A stretch of 64,000 nt of DNA from Roseburia_C amylophila (GCF_025567465.1 NZ_JAOQKI010000013.1:1-64000), one strand, 5' to 3'; numbered from the stretch's first letter, positions 25,148-34,947 are shown. The notes: generated from the sequence alone by a model not told the origin. A program made the numbers and translations.

Positions 25148-26221
25148 ATGAAAAGAGATAGAAAGGAAATGTTGGGTGACATGCAAAAGAGCAGAAAACA
25201 GCAGGGAAAGAAAACTACATATCGTTACCGCATGACTGCACTTTTACTTGCAGTCATGATGTTGCTGCTCAGTGGATGTGGCAGACAAAAGAGTGATGTC
25301 ATTACCATAACCAATGTTTCCTATGACCCCACCAGAGAGTTTTATGAAGCATATAATAAAATGTTCATACAGCATTATGAAGTAGAAACCGGAAAAAAAG
25401 TGGAAGTCATCCAGTCTCATGGAGGCTCCGGCATGCAGGCACGTTCCGTAGTGGAAGGTTGTAATGCGGATGTGGTGACACTGGCACTGGCACATGACAT
25501 TTCGTTGATAGAGGATACCGGATTGATTAATGAGGGCTGGATGGATCAGTTCCCGGATGAATCCGCACCATATACTTCAACCATTGTCTTTCTGGTACGA
25601 AAGGGAAATGAGAGAAATATCAAAGACTGGGATGATTTGATTCAACCGGGTGTTGAAGTAATCACACCGGACCCGAAGAGCAGCGGTGGTGCATGCTGGA
25701 ACTTTCTGGCAGCATTAAGCTATGCGAAGGAAAAGGGTTACAGTGAAGCAGAACAAAAGAAATTTTTAAGAGAACTTTATGCCAACGTTTCCGTGATGGA
25801 TTCCGGAGCAAGAGGTTCCACAACCACCTTTGTGGAAAATGGAAAAGGCGATGTTCTGATTGCATGGGAAAATGAAGCCATGACAGTACTTAAGAATTAT
25901 CCGGGAGAATATGAACTGATTTCTCCGACGGTCAGTATCTTAGCACAGCCCAGTGTGGCAGTGGTAGATGATAATGTAGATTTCAATGGAACAAGAGATG
26001 TGGCAGAAGCATATTTATCTTATTTATATGAAGATGATGCACAGCGGCTCGCCGCAGAGAATGGTTACCGTCCATCCAATCAGGAAATTTTAAAGGAATA
26101 TGAAGATACCTTTGATCTGACGATGACACTTTGGAGCATTGATGATTTTGGTGGTTGGGATCAGGCATACAAAGATTATTTTGATGATGATGCCTGGTTC
26201 GATGAGATATATAACTACTAG
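25148..26221 (+). CDS. Sulfate ABC-transporter substrate-binding lipoprotein
   Basis: Binds sulfate (or thiosulfate) outside the membrane for CysTWA. A lipobox LSGC ends the signal (Cys44 from the first possible ATG). The SBP motifs NVSYDPTREFYEAYN and SHGGSGMQARSVVEG are typical of Sbp/CysP. The start is uncertain: ATG 25148 has no ribosome site, while ATG 25169 or 25181 would give a more usual 20-30-residue signal peptide. The length (357 residues at most) fits the family. It begins the transporter block. Confidence 0.94.
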   Translation: MKRDRKEMLGDMQKSRKQQGKKTTYRYRMTALLLAVMMLLLSGCGRQKSDVITITNVSYDPTREFYEAYNKMFIQHYEVETGKKVEVIQSHGGSGMQARSVVEGCNADVVTLALAHDISLIEDTGLINEGWMDQFPDESAPYTSTIVFLVRKGNERNIKDWDDLIQPGVEVITPDPKSSGGACWNFLAALSYAKEKGYSEAEQKKFLRELYANVSVMDSGARGSTTTFVENGKGDVLIAWENEAMTVLKNYPGEYELISPTVSILAQPSVAVVDDNVDFNGTRDVAEAYLSYLYEDDAQRLAAENGYRPSNQEILKEYEDTFDLTMTLWSIDDFGGWDQAYKDYFDDDAWFDEIYNY

Positions 26222-26235
26222 AAGAAGAGGCAAGT

Positions 26236-27084
26236 ATGAAAAGACGATTCCGTAAAAATAAAAAAATCAGAGTCATACCGGGATTTCATTTAACGCTTGG
26301 AATTACAGTTACAATGCTTTCACTGATTGTGCTGATTCCACTGGCATCCGTAATGGTATATTCCTTAAAGTTATCTCCGTCAGAATTTTTCGGACTTCTG
26401 ACCAAGTCAAATGTATTATATGCATTTGCCACCAGCATCGGATGTTCTTTCTTAGCAGCATGTATCAATGTTGTATTTGGTGTGATATTAGCCTGGACGC
26501 TGACCCGGTATGATTTTCCGGGAAAACGGATTTTAGATGGATTTATTGAACTTCCATTTGCACTGCCTACTGCAGTTGCGGGTATTACTTTATCAAAGAT
26601 GTATTCCGACACCGGAATCATTGGAAAGCCGTTAGCAGCTCTTGGAATAAAAGTAGCATATACCCATGTGGGACTGGTCATTGCACTGGTATTTGTGGGA
26701 ATTCCGTTTGTCGTGCGTTCTGTCCAGCCTGTATTGGAAAAATTGGATGGACAGTATGAAGAGGCAGCTTATATCCTTGGAGCAACACCTTCGAAAACAT
26801 TTTTCAAAGTAATCTTATCTGAGATGAAACCGGCAATTTTAACCGGATTTGGACTGGCATTTGCCAGAGGGGTAGGAGAATATGGAAGTGTTATCTACAT
26901 ATCCGGTAATAGTGCCAAGGAGCATACACAGGTAATTTCCTATGTCATTATGCAGAAATTAAATTATATTGATTATGCCTCTGCAACAGCAATTGCACTG
27001 GTTATGTTAATCATATCATTCCTTATTTTATTTGCGGTAAATATCATTCAGATGAAGCAGGCACAACGCATGAATCAGTTATAG
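26236..27084 (+). CDS. cysT: Sulfate ABC-transporter permease CysT
   Basis: A 282-residue inner-membrane subunit with about six helices. The cytoplasmic EAA loop (EEAAYILGATPSKTFFKVILSEM) contacts CysA. The family signature LPFALPTAVAGITL is present. It begins 14 bases after the binding-protein gene and is followed 12 bases on by CysW. Confidence 0.96.
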   Translation: MKRRFRKNKKIRVIPGFHLTLGITVTMLSLIVLIPLASVMVYSLKLSPSEFFGLLTKSNVLYAFATSIGCSFLAACINVVFGVILAWTLTRYDFPGKRILDGFIELPFALPTAVAGITLSKMYSDTGIIGKPLAALGIKVAYTHVGLVIALVFVGIPFVVRSVQPVLEKLDGQYEEAAYILGATPSKTFFKVILSEMKPAILTGFGLAFARGVGEYGSVIYISGNSAKEHTQVISYVIMQKLNYIDYASATAIALVMLIISFLILFAVNIIQMKQAQRMNQL

Positions 27085-27096
27085 AAGGAGAAAAGT

Positions 27097-27960
27097 ATGA
27101 ACGAGCTTGAAAAACTGGAAAAAAGAAAAAAAAGTACGCGTCATATTCTGATTACAGTCAGTGTACTGTTCATATTCCTGATGCTGGTTCTTCCGCTGTT
27201 ATGCATCATTGCAAGTTCCTTAAAAGAAGGATTTGCCTTTTACATGCAGTCCATCCGGACAGATTATGTAAAGAGTGCTTTAAAGGTAACTCTGATTGCA
27301 ACAGTGGCAGCGGTGGTGATTAACATATTCTTTGGATTATGTGTTTCATGGCTTTTAACCAAGTTTTCCTTCCGAGGAAAACAGATGCTGGCAACCTTAA
27401 TCGATATTCCGTTTTCCATTTCACCGGTTATCGTGGGACTGGCATTTTTGATGACATTTGGAAGACTGGGCTGGACATATCCATTTATCCGGGCAATCAA
27501 CCAGTTCTTTGGAACGAATATCAGAATCGCTTTTGCAATTCCGGGCGTTATTTTAGCAACGGTATTTGTAACATTCCCTTATGTATCAAGGGAAGTGATT
27601 CCGGTTTTAAATGCCCAGGGCAAGGACGAAGAGGAAGCAGCAGCCCTGATGGGAGCCGGCGGACTGAAAATCTTTTTTAAGATTACATTTCCACAGATGA
27701 AATGGGCATTGCTCTATGGAGTCATCCTTTGTACATCGAGAGCGTTGGGAGAGTTCGGTGCGGTCAATGCTCTGTCAAAGACAAGAGGAGAGACCTTTAC
27801 ACTTCCACTGGAAATCGATGCATTATATATGTCGGGTACAGAGCAGTCCGTTACTGCAGCATTTGCAGTATCCTCGCTTTTGGTTATTCTGGCAGTTATT
27901 ATATTATTCCTTCGAAATATTCTGGAATATCGGGCAAAAACAAGAAGGGAGAGTCGCTGA
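27097..27960 (+). CDS. cysW: Sulfate ABC-transporter permease CysW
   Basis: The second permease subunit, 287 residues. It has a charged N-terminus (EKLEKRKKSTRH), six helices and the EAA loop (EEEAAALMGAGGLKIFFKI). DIPFSISPVIVGLAFL is the CysW-type segment. AGAAGGAG precedes it, and it is tightly linked to cysT and cysA. Confidence 0.96.
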   Translation: MNELEKLEKRKKSTRHILITVSVLFIFLMLVLPLLCIIASSLKEGFAFYMQSIRTDYVKSALKVTLIATVAAVVINIFFGLCVSWLLTKFSFRGKQMLATLIDIPFSISPVIVGLAFLMTFGRLGWTYPFIRAINQFFGTNIRIAFAIPGVILATVFVTFPYVSREVIPVLNAQGKDEEEAAALMGAGGLKIFFKITFPQMKWALLYGVILCTSRALGEFGAVNALSKTRGETFTLPLEIDALYMSGTEQSVTAAFAVSSLLVILAVIILFLRNILEYRAKTRRESR

Positions 27961-27961
27961 T

Positions 27962-29023
27962 ATGTATGTTGAAATGAAAGATATATGCAAACAATATGGC
28001 AGTTTTAAAGCTTCTGATCACGTCAGCTTTGGTATTGAAAAAGGAAAACTGGTGGCACTGCTTGGACCATCCGGCAGTGGAAAGACAACACTGCTTCGTA
28101 TGATTGCAGGACTGGAAATCCCAAATTCCGGAGATATTTACATCGACGGAAAACGGGTCAATGATGTACCGGCTTCCAAACGAGGCATCGGATTTGTTTT
28201 TCAGAACTACGCATTGTTCCGCTATATGACGGTATATGACAATGTGGCATTTGGACTGGAGCTTCAGAAGGTGCCAAAGAAAGAAATTAAGAAGCGGGTA
28301 ACGGAGCTTTTGGAGATTACCGGACTTTCCGGTGTGGAGAAGCGGTATCCGAACCAGTTGTCCGGCGGACAGCGGCAGAGAGTTGCTTTTGCAAGGGCAT
28401 TGGCACCAAGACCACAGGTACTGCTTCTGGATGAACCGTTTGCAGCAATTGATGCCAAAGTTCGTTCGGAATTAAGACTCTGGCTTCGCAGTGTGGTTAC
28501 AAAGCTTGGAATCACCAGCATTTTCGTAACCCATGACCAGGATGAAGCTGTTGAGGTGGCAGATGAGATTATCATTACTAATCACGGAACCATCGAACAG
28601 ATTGGAACACCGGCAGAGATTTATAATACACCGGATACTCCGTTTGTAGCACAGTTTATCGGACGTTCTTCTCTGGTGGAACATTACGAAGAACTGCATG
28701 GATTTGATAAAATCGAGGGTGCAGCCAAAGCAGTCATCCGACCGGAATTTGTAAAGATACATAAATTTGGCAAAATTGACCGCTATATGAGTGCATCTCA
28801 GGATGGCATTGTAAAGGATATCGTATTCCGTGGAAACCGTCTGGATGTTACGGTAGACGTAGGCGGCATAGAGATAATCTGTGAATGGCCATTGGAAAAA
28901 GAAAGTCTTGAAATCGGAGAGAAGGTAAGCCTTTTGATTTACCGGTTATATGTACTGGATAAAGAGCGGACTTATCTCTGTGAAAATAAAGAAATGCAGG
29001 AGGATGATGTATTCTACATCTAA
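27962..29023 (+). CDS. cysA: Sulfate ABC-transporter ATPase CysA
   Basis: Powers sulfate import. Of its 353 residues, the first about 235 form the ATPase: Walker A GPSGSGKTT, signature LSGGQRQRVAFARAL and Walker B VLLLDEP. A C-terminal TOBE-like regulatory region follows. The start is ATG 27962, one base after the cysW stop, with GGGAGAG upstream. A longer in-frame reading back into cysW is not credible. Confidence 0.96.
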   Translation: MYVEMKDICKQYGSFKASDHVSFGIEKGKLVALLGPSGSGKTTLLRMIAGLEIPNSGDIYIDGKRVNDVPASKRGIGFVFQNYALFRYMTVYDNVAFGLELQKVPKKEIKKRVTELLEITGLSGVEKRYPNQLSGGQRQRVAFARALAPRPQVLLLDEPFAAIDAKVRSELRLWLRSVVTKLGITSIFVTHDQDEAVEVADEIIITNHGTIEQIGTPAEIYNTPDTPFVAQFIGRSSLVEHYEELHGFDKIEGAAKAVIRPEFVKIHKFGKIDRYMSASQDGIVKDIVFRGNRLDVTVDVGGIEIICEWPLEKESLEIGEKVSLLIYRLYVLDKERTYLCENKEMQEDDVFYI

Positions 29024-29029
29024 GTTGCT

Positions 29030-30742
29030 ATGGAAATTAAGAACAGGAAAATATTGGATACAGACATTTTAATTATTGGCGGTGGAACCGCAGGCTGTTA
29101 TGCAGCACTGACCATTGCAGAACAGTCCGATGCGAAAGTTATCATTGCAGAGAAAGCCAACATCAAAAGAAGCGGCTGTCTTGCAGCCGGAGTAAATGCC
29201 ATTAATGCATATATCGTAGAGGGCAGAAAGCCGGAAGACTATGTGGATTATGCCAAAAAGGATGCAGACGGCATCGTAAGAGAGGATTTACTTCTTACCA
29301 TGTCGGATGGCTTAAACCGTGTAACAGAGAAAATGGAGAAGATTGGTCTTGTCATTTTAAAAGATGAGAATGGTAAATATGTGGCAAGAGGAAACCGGAA
29401 TATCAAAATCAACGGTGAGAATATCAAGCCGTTACTTGCTTCTGCAGTAGAAGCACTGCTGAATGTTACCATATTAAACCGGGTGGCAATTACCGATTAT
29501 CTGGTAAAGGAGAACAGGATTTATGGTGCAGTGGGATTTTCCATTGAAAATGAGACAGCAGTAGAAATCCGGGCGAAGAAAGTGCTTTGTGCAACCGGTG
29601 GAGCATCCGGTCTTTACCGGCCGAACAATCCGGGATTCTCCAGACATAAGATGTGGTATCCGCCATTTAATACCGGAGCCGGTTATGCCATGGGAATTGA
29701 GTCGGGAGCAGAGATGACCACCTTTGAAATGCGTTTTATTGCACTGCGTTGCAAAGATACCATCGCACCGACCGGAACCATTGCACAGGGTGTGGGGGCA
29801 AAGCAGGTAAATGCTCTTGGCGAAGTATATGAGACAAAATACGGACTTACCACTTCACAGCGTGTGTATGGAACCGTAAAAGAGAATTTATTAGGACATG
29901 GTCCATGTTATCTTCGAACAGAAGGAATCAGTGCAGAGCAGGACGATTCCTTAAAGAAGGCTTATCTTAACATGGCACCGGGCCAGACCTTAAAATGGAT
30001 TGAGCAGGGAAAGAACCCAAGTGAGCAGAATGTGGAAATCGAAGGAACCGAGCCGTATGTGGTAGGTGGACATACCGCCAGTGGTTACTGGGTTGACACC
30101 AGAAGAGAATCTACGATTCACGGGCTGTATGCAGCCGGAGATGTGGCAGGAGGCTGTCCACAGAAATATGTAACAGGAGCCATGGTCGAGGGCGAGATTG
30201 CAGCAAAGGCAATGGTAGAAGACCTTGCAAAAGAAAATGCTGCAAGCCATGAAATGACCGGAGAAGAGAAAGCATTCTGTGATAGCAGATTTGAAGAAAA
30301 AATAAAAGAGTATGATAAGATTTTAACAAATCAGTCTGGTTTATATGATACAGAACAGTTAGAGGAAGCTATGCAGAAGGTAATGGATACCTATGCAGGT
30401 GGAATCAGTAATCATTATCAGTTTAATGAAAACCAGCTGAATCTGGCAGAAGAGAAAATCGAAAAGTTAAAGGAACTTTCGAAGGAGCTTGGCGCTTCCA
30501 ATATGCATGAGCTGATGTTTGTCTATGAGCTTAAGAACCGGCTGACGGTCTGTGAGACACTGATTTATCATCTGAGAGCCAGAAAGGAAACCCGCTGGCA
30601 CAGTTTTGCAGAAAACTTAGATTATCCGGATAAGAGTGATGAGTGGTTAAAATATGTGAATACCAGAAAAGAAAATGGAAAAATCCAAGTGCTCTTCCGG
30701 GAATTAGTAAAGCGAGGTGAGACCTATGAGCATAGCTATTAA
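29030..30742 (+). CDS. aprA: Adenylylsulfate reductase alpha subunit, AprA-like
   Basis: A flavoprotein of 570 residues that reduces adenosine-5'-phosphosulfate to sulfite and AMP. It has the FAD-binding motif GGGTAGC (17-23), KRSGCLAAGVNAINAY, and the AprA-like HKMWYPPFNTGAGYAMG and YVVGGHTASGYWVD blocks, then GLYAAGDVAGG. It belongs to the fumarate-reductase-type superfamily. It is encoded with the AprB-like ferredoxin and the ATP sulfurylase genes in a biosynthetic setting, rather than with dsr genes. Family and context agree well. Confidence 0.92.
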   Translation: MEIKNRKILDTDILIIGGGTAGCYAALTIAEQSDAKVIIAEKANIKRSGCLAAGVNAINAYIVEGRKPEDYVDYAKKDADGIVREDLLLTMSDGLNRVTEKMEKIGLVILKDENGKYVARGNRNIKINGENIKPLLASAVEALLNVTILNRVAITDYLVKENRIYGAVGFSIENETAVEIRAKKVLCATGGASGLYRPNNPGFSRHKMWYPPFNTGAGYAMGIESGAEMTTFEMRFIALRCKDTIAPTGTIAQGVGAKQVNALGEVYETKYGLTTSQRVYGTVKENLLGHGPCYLRTEGISAEQDDSLKKAYLNMAPGQTLKWIEQGKNPSEQNVEIEGTEPYVVGGHTASGYWVDTRRESTIHGLYAAGDVAGGCPQKYVTGAMVEGEIAAKAMVEDLAKENAASHEMTGEEKAFCDSRFEEKIKEYDKILTNQSGLYDTEQLEEAMQKVMDTYAGGISNHYQFNENQLNLAEEKIEKLKELSKELGASNMHELMFVYELKNRLTVCETLIYHLRARKETRWHSFAENLDYPDKSDEWLKYVNTRKENGKIQVLFRELVKRGETYEHSY

Positions 30743-31040
30743 TCAAAGCAAATGTGTGGGATGTGGCAGATGCAGTCAGGTCTGTCCGGGAACACTGATT
30801 GGAATGGGTTCTGACGGAAAGGCATGTATGCTGTATCCGAAGGACTGCTGGGGCTGTTGTTCCTGCATTAAGGAATGTAAGGTAGATGCCATAGCACTTT
30901 ACTTGGGTGCAGATATGGGCGGCATGGGAAGTAAGATGAGTGTAGCAAGCCGGGAACAATATCTGGACTGGAAGATAGAGAAACGGGATGGCAGCGTAGA
31001 AACCATCGTTATTGACAGAAAACAATCGAATCAATATTAA
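30726..31040 (+). CDS. aprB: Adenylylsulfate reductase beta subunit, AprB-like ferredoxin
   Basis: A 104-residue protein with two [4Fe-4S] cluster motifs (CVGCGRCSQVCPG and CWGCCSCIKEC), feeding electrons to AprA. It lacks the long C-terminal tail of classic dissimilatory AprB, ending soon after WKIEKRDGS. ATG 30726 with GAGGTGA upstream is preferred to GTG 30717. It overlaps aprA by 17 bases, so the subunits are translationally coupled. Confidence 0.93.
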   Translation: MSIAINQSKCVGCGRCSQVCPGTLIGMGSDGKACMLYPKDCWGCCSCIKECKVDAIALYLGADMGGMGSKMSVASREQYLDWKIEKRDGSVETIVIDRKQSNQY

Positions 31041-31073
31041 TAAATCGCCACATGGTGGCAGAAAGAGGTAAGT

Positions 31074-31973
31074 ATGGGTGAATTATCACATTTGGATGAA
31101 CTGGAAGCAGAAGCAATTTACATCATAAGAGAGGTGGCCGCAGAGTGCGAGAAGCCGGTTATGCTTTACTCCATTGGAAAAGACAGCTCCGTAATGCTGC
31201 ATCTTGCCATGAAAGCATTTTATCCGGAGAAGCCGCCATTTCCATTCCTGCATGTAAATACCACATGGAAATTCAAGGAAATGATTCAATTCCGTGATGA
31301 GACAGCAAAGAAGTTTGGCATTGAAATGTTAGAGTATATCAATGAAGATGGTGTAAAGAAGGGGATTAACCCATTCGACCATGGCTCTGCATATACCGAC
31401 ATCATGAAAACACAGGCATTGAAACAGGCACTAAATAAATATGGATTTACTGCAGCATTTGGCGGTGGCAGACGAGACGAGGAAAAATCCCGTGCAAAGG
31501 AAAGAATTTTCTCATTCCGTAATGAAAATCATGCCTGGGACCCGAAGAACCAGAGACCGGAAATGTGGAAGCTTTACAACGCTAAAATCAATAAAGGCGA
31601 AAGCATTCGAGTATTCCCGATTTCCAACTGGACAGAGACTGATATCTGGCAGTATATCAAACGTGAAAAAATTGACATTGTACCACTATATTTTGCAGCA
31701 GTGCGTCCGGTAGTATATCGTGATGGAAACATTATCATGGTGGATGATGACCGTATGCGTCTGCTTCCGGGAGAAGAAATCCAGTACAAGAGTGTACGTT
31801 TCCGTACCTTAGGATGCTATCCTTTGACCGGAGGAACAGAGTCAACAGCAACTACATTGGATGAAATTATCGATGAGACTTTAAGTGCAGTATCTTCCGA
31901 GAGAACTACCCGTGTCATTGATAACGAAGCAGCAGGCAGTATGGAAAGAAGAAAGAGAGAGGGGTATTTCTAA
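31074..31973 (+). CDS. cysD: Sulfate adenylyltransferase small subunit
   Basis: The catalytic subunit of ATP sulfurylase, which forms APS from sulfate and ATP. Its 299 residues contain the N-type pyrophosphatase motif YSIGKDSSVML, HVNTTWKF, GGRRDEEKSRAKER and SNWTETDIWQYI. It precedes cysN by one base. Confidence 0.98.
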   Translation: MGELSHLDELEAEAIYIIREVAAECEKPVMLYSIGKDSSVMLHLAMKAFYPEKPPFPFLHVNTTWKFKEMIQFRDETAKKFGIEMLEYINEDGVKKGINPFDHGSAYTDIMKTQALKQALNKYGFTAAFGGGRRDEEKSRAKERIFSFRNENHAWDPKNQRPEMWKLYNAKINKGESIRVFPISNWTETDIWQYIKREKIDIVPLYFAAVRPVVYRDGNIIMVDDDRMRLLPGEEIQYKSVRFRTLGCYPLTGGTESTATTLDEIIDETLSAVSSERTTRVIDNEAAGSMERRKREGYF

Positions 31974-31974
31974 G

Positions 31975-33672
31975 ATGAGTGGATTATTAAAATTTATTAC
32001 ATGCGGTAGTGTGGATGACGGAAAGTCCACTTTGATTGGACACATTCTTTATGATGCAAAGCTTTTGTATACAGACCAGGAAAAAGCACTGGAATTAGAT
32101 TCCAAAGTAGGAAGCCGCGGTGGAGCAATTGACTATTCTCTTCTGTTGGACGGACTGATGGCAGAGCGTGAGCAGGGTATTACCATTGACGTAGCATACC
32201 GTTATTTTACAACAGACAACAGAAGCTTTATCGTAGCAGATACACCGGGTCATGAAGAGTACACCAGAAACATGGCGGTTGGTGCATCCTTTGCAGACCT
32301 TGCAGTTATCTTAATTGATGCAAAACAGGGGGTACTGGTACAGACCAGAAGACATGCCAGAATCTGTGCATTAATGGGAATCAAGTTCTTTGTATTTGCA
32401 GTAAACAAAATGGATCTGGTAGACTACAGCGAAGAGCGTTTCAAAGAAATCGAAGCACAGATTAAAGAATTAGCAGACGAACTGAAGTTAGAGAGCATTT
32501 ACATTATTCCGGTTTCTGCAACAGAAGGTGATAATGTAACAACCAAATCCGATAAAATTAGCTGGTACAAGGGAGAGGCATTGCTTCCATACCTTGAAAA
32601 AGTAGATGTAACAGAGAAGAAGCAGGAAGAGGGCTTCTATATGCCGGTACAGAGAGTGTGCCGTCCGGACCATACTTTCCGTGGATTCCAGGGACAGATT
32701 GAATCCGGTGAAGTAAAAGTCGAAGACGAAATCGTTACCCTGCCAAGCAATGAGCGTGCGCATATCAAGAGCATTTTAGTAGGAGATAAAGACAGCCAGA
32801 GTGCCTTTATGGGACAGCCGGTTACACTGCAGCTTGATAAAGAAGTAGACGTATCCAGAGGCTGTGTCATTGCATCCGGCAATAATCTGCCAATCAGCAA
32901 ATCCTTCACTGCAACCATTCTCTGGATGGATGATGAGGAGCTGACACCGGGAACCGATTATCTGGTAAAACTTGGAACAAAGCAGATTCCTGGTATCTTA
33001 AAGAACATCCAGTACAAGATTGATGTAAATACCGGTGAATTTATTCCGGCAGGACAGCTTAAGAAAAATGAGATTGCAGTCTGTGACCTTGATTTGCAGG
33101 AGCCGGTTGTCATTGATGAATTCAAAAAGCATAAGACTTTAGGAGAGCTGATTCTGATTGACCGTATTTCCAATATGACTTCTGCCTGCGGTGTAGTAGA
33201 AGATGCTGCCGTAGATGAGAGCAAGGATTTAAAAGCAGCTTTTGTATATGGAAGCCTTAAGGGAAATGGAGACATTTTTGAAGAGTTCTATTATAACCTT
33301 GAGAGCATGACGATTGCCAAGGTACGTCCGGTTCAGAAGACCTATACCATTGGAGATGAAATCCCGGTAAGCGGAGAAAGCTATCAGTATCCGGATGACT
33401 TCGATATTGTCATCTTAAGAGAAAGAATCTTTGTACAGGTTCGTGGACGCAAGGTAGAAAAGATTGCGCCGCTGGCAGAATATCAGTACAGCAATGTTCC
33501 GGTTATCAATGGAAGAGGCTTTGCCGTTGCCATTACATCTGCACAGGATGCACAGGCATTCTTAGACGAGCTGGCTGCAGCAGGTGAAAAACCATCCAGC
33601 GACTTCTTCAATAAGTGGTTACATTTTGAGACTTATCGTAAGATTATTTTCAAGGATGAAATCTGGTTATAA
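31975..33672 (+). CDS. cysN: Sulfate adenylyltransferase GTPase subunit with C-terminal extension
   Basis: The regulatory GTPase that drives APS synthesis with CysD. Its 565 residues include GSVDDGKST (11-19), DTPGHEEY and NKMDLVDY, then two beta-barrel domains to about residue 410. The remaining ~155 residues (from about GVVEDAAVDESKDLKAAF to the end) go beyond standard CysN and have no P-loop, so they are not an APS kinase. ATG 31975 is chosen because GAGGGG lies upstream and the homologous region begins there. It ends the operon. Confidence 0.95.
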   Translation: MSGLLKFITCGSVDDGKSTLIGHILYDAKLLYTDQEKALELDSKVGSRGGAIDYSLLLDGLMAEREQGITIDVAYRYFTTDNRSFIVADTPGHEEYTRNMAVGASFADLAVILIDAKQGVLVQTRRHARICALMGIKFFVFAVNKMDLVDYSEERFKEIEAQIKELADELKLESIYIIPVSATEGDNVTTKSDKISWYKGEALLPYLEKVDVTEKKQEEGFYMPVQRVCRPDHTFRGFQGQIESGEVKVEDEIVTLPSNERAHIKSILVGDKDSQSAFMGQPVTLQLDKEVDVSRGCVIASGNNLPISKSFTATILWMDDEELTPGTDYLVKLGTKQIPGILKNIQYKIDVNTGEFIPAGQLKKNEIAVCDLDLQEPVVIDEFKKHKTLGELILIDRISNMTSACGVVEDAAVDESKDLKAAFVYGSLKGNGDIFEEFYYNLESMTIAKVRPVQKTYTIGDEIPVSGESYQYPDDFDIVILRERIFVQVRGRKVEKIAPLAEYQYSNVPVINGRGFAVAITSAQDAQAFLDELAAAGEKPSSDFFNKWLHFETYRKIIFKDEIWL

Positions 33673-33753
33673 AAATAAGAAAGCTGTACTTCGGTGGAAA
33701 ATACCAATCGTCTGGAGTATTACATCTAAAGTGATGCAGTTAAAGTACATGTG

Positions 33754-33767
33754 CGCAAACGTTTACA
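33754..33767. promoter_or_regulatory. Catabolite-repression (cre)-like palindrome
   Basis: CGCAAACGTTTACA differs from the TGNAANCGNTNNCA cre consensus only at the first base. It lies after cysN, with no nearby start in a typical position; the next gene starts at 34052. It may be a chance match. Confidence 0.3.
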
Positions 33768-33861
33768 TGGAAAATGATAAAAATGAGAAGAAAATAGTTA
33801 CAAAAACAGAAAAATGTTTTATCTTTGTAAAGATTATATAAATTCTATTAAATTAGATTAA

Positions 33862-33900
33862 AATATTCCGCAGAGTACTTGTGCTCTTCGGAATATTTTT
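33862..33900 (+). terminator. Terminator of the cysK-to-cysN operon
   Basis: Stem AATATTCCG-CAGAG / CTCTT-CGGAATATT followed by TTT. The rest of 33673-34051 shows only the cre-like site and no gene. Confidence 0.85.
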
Positions 33901-34051
33901 GATATTATATCTTAAGTAAAATCAGTTCATAATAATATTCGTTATTCATCTATTATGCAGGCGTGTTGAACTGTCTGCATTCGTGATAATCTTATATTCA
34001 TATTTTCAGAATCTTTTTATCCAAAATATTTATTTAACAGGGGGAAAATAC

Positions 34052-34936
34052 TTGGCAGATAAGGATTTGGCAGAAAAATATCTGGAATCATTTTCGGATG
34101 TTTTTGCTGACATATATAATGTATTACTTTTTCGAAAGGAGATTCTTTTGGAAGAAGGATTGGAAGAGGGACCAACGGAAAGCATCTATAAGGTGGAAGA
34201 AAACAATTTTCGGAATCAGTTTCGGGATACTGTGAAATTATATAAGAATGGGTTATACAAAGTGGCATCTTTTGGGATTGAAAATGAAAGTCGGATAGAC
34301 CAAAATATGCCCATCCGGATTATGGGGTATGATTATGCCGTGTATCGGGTGCAGATTGACCGTGAGGAAGAACGAAAATATCCGGCAATTACAATTGTTT
34401 TAAATTTCAGTGATACAGAATGGAAAAGTCCGAATGCATTATTTGATATTTTAGATGTTTCTCCGGAACTAAGACCTTATGTAAATGATTATAAAATATT
34501 TGTTTTTAATATTGCATTTTTGCCGGAGAAAGTCCGAAAAGAGTTTAAAAGTGATTTTAAAATAGTAGCAGATTTTTTTGCAGAAAAACGTCTCGGAAGA
34601 TATAATCCTAAGGAACATCCGGAGGCAATCTGCCATGTAGAAGCGGTTTTGAATCTGCTTCGGGTGTTTACAAATGATAAAACCTATGTCAAAATAGAGA
34701 AAACAGTAGCAGAACGTGTGAAAGCAGGAGAGGTGATTACAATGTGTACATTTGCAGAAGAGATGACCAATAAAGGAATAGAAATTGGCGAAGCGCAGGG
34801 CATTAAAATAGGCGAAGCCAGAGAAAAAATCAGTGTTGCAAGAAACCTTTTAGATCTCCTGACAGATGAAATAATCGCAGAAAAGGTCGGACTGGAGCTT
34901 GCTACGGTGAAAGAACTCAGAGAAGGAACAAAGTAG
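34052..34936 (+). CDS. Second Rpn-family nuclease-like protein
   Basis: A protein of about 294 residues of a different Rpn-like subfamily from the one at 3885. Its recognisable core is LYKVASFGIENESRIDQNMPIRIMGYDYAVYRVQ, then YPAITIVLNFSDTEW, and DYKIFVFNIAFL. The C-terminus repeats a KIGEAQGIKIGEAREKIS coil. TTG 34052 is chosen because AGGGGG is seven bases upstream; ATG 33983 has no such site and starts a hydrophobic tail. It interrupts the two sulfur operons and may have been inserted. Confidence 0.68.
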   Translation: MADKDLAEKYLESFSDVFADIYNVLLFRKEILLEEGLEEGPTESIYKVEENNFRNQFRDTVKLYKNGLYKVASFGIENESRIDQNMPIRIMGYDYAVYRVQIDREEERKYPAITIVLNFSDTEWKSPNALFDILDVSPELRPYVNDYKIFVFNIAFLPEKVRKEFKSDFKIVADFFAEKRLGRYNPKEHPEAICHVEAVLNLLRVFTNDKTYVKIEKTVAERVKAGEVITMCTFAEEMTNKGIEIGEAQGIKIGEAREKISVARNLLDLLTDEIIAEKVGLELATVKELREGTK

Positions 34937-34947
34937 AGGCATAAGAA

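Noticed and set aside
27716..27961. N-terminal extension of CysA into cysW
   Set aside because: The extra residues are out of frame with cysW and not family-like; ATG 27962 has its own ribosome site.
33205..33672. APS kinase (CysC) fusion to CysN
   Set aside because: No P-loop or CysC motif is present in the C-terminal extension.
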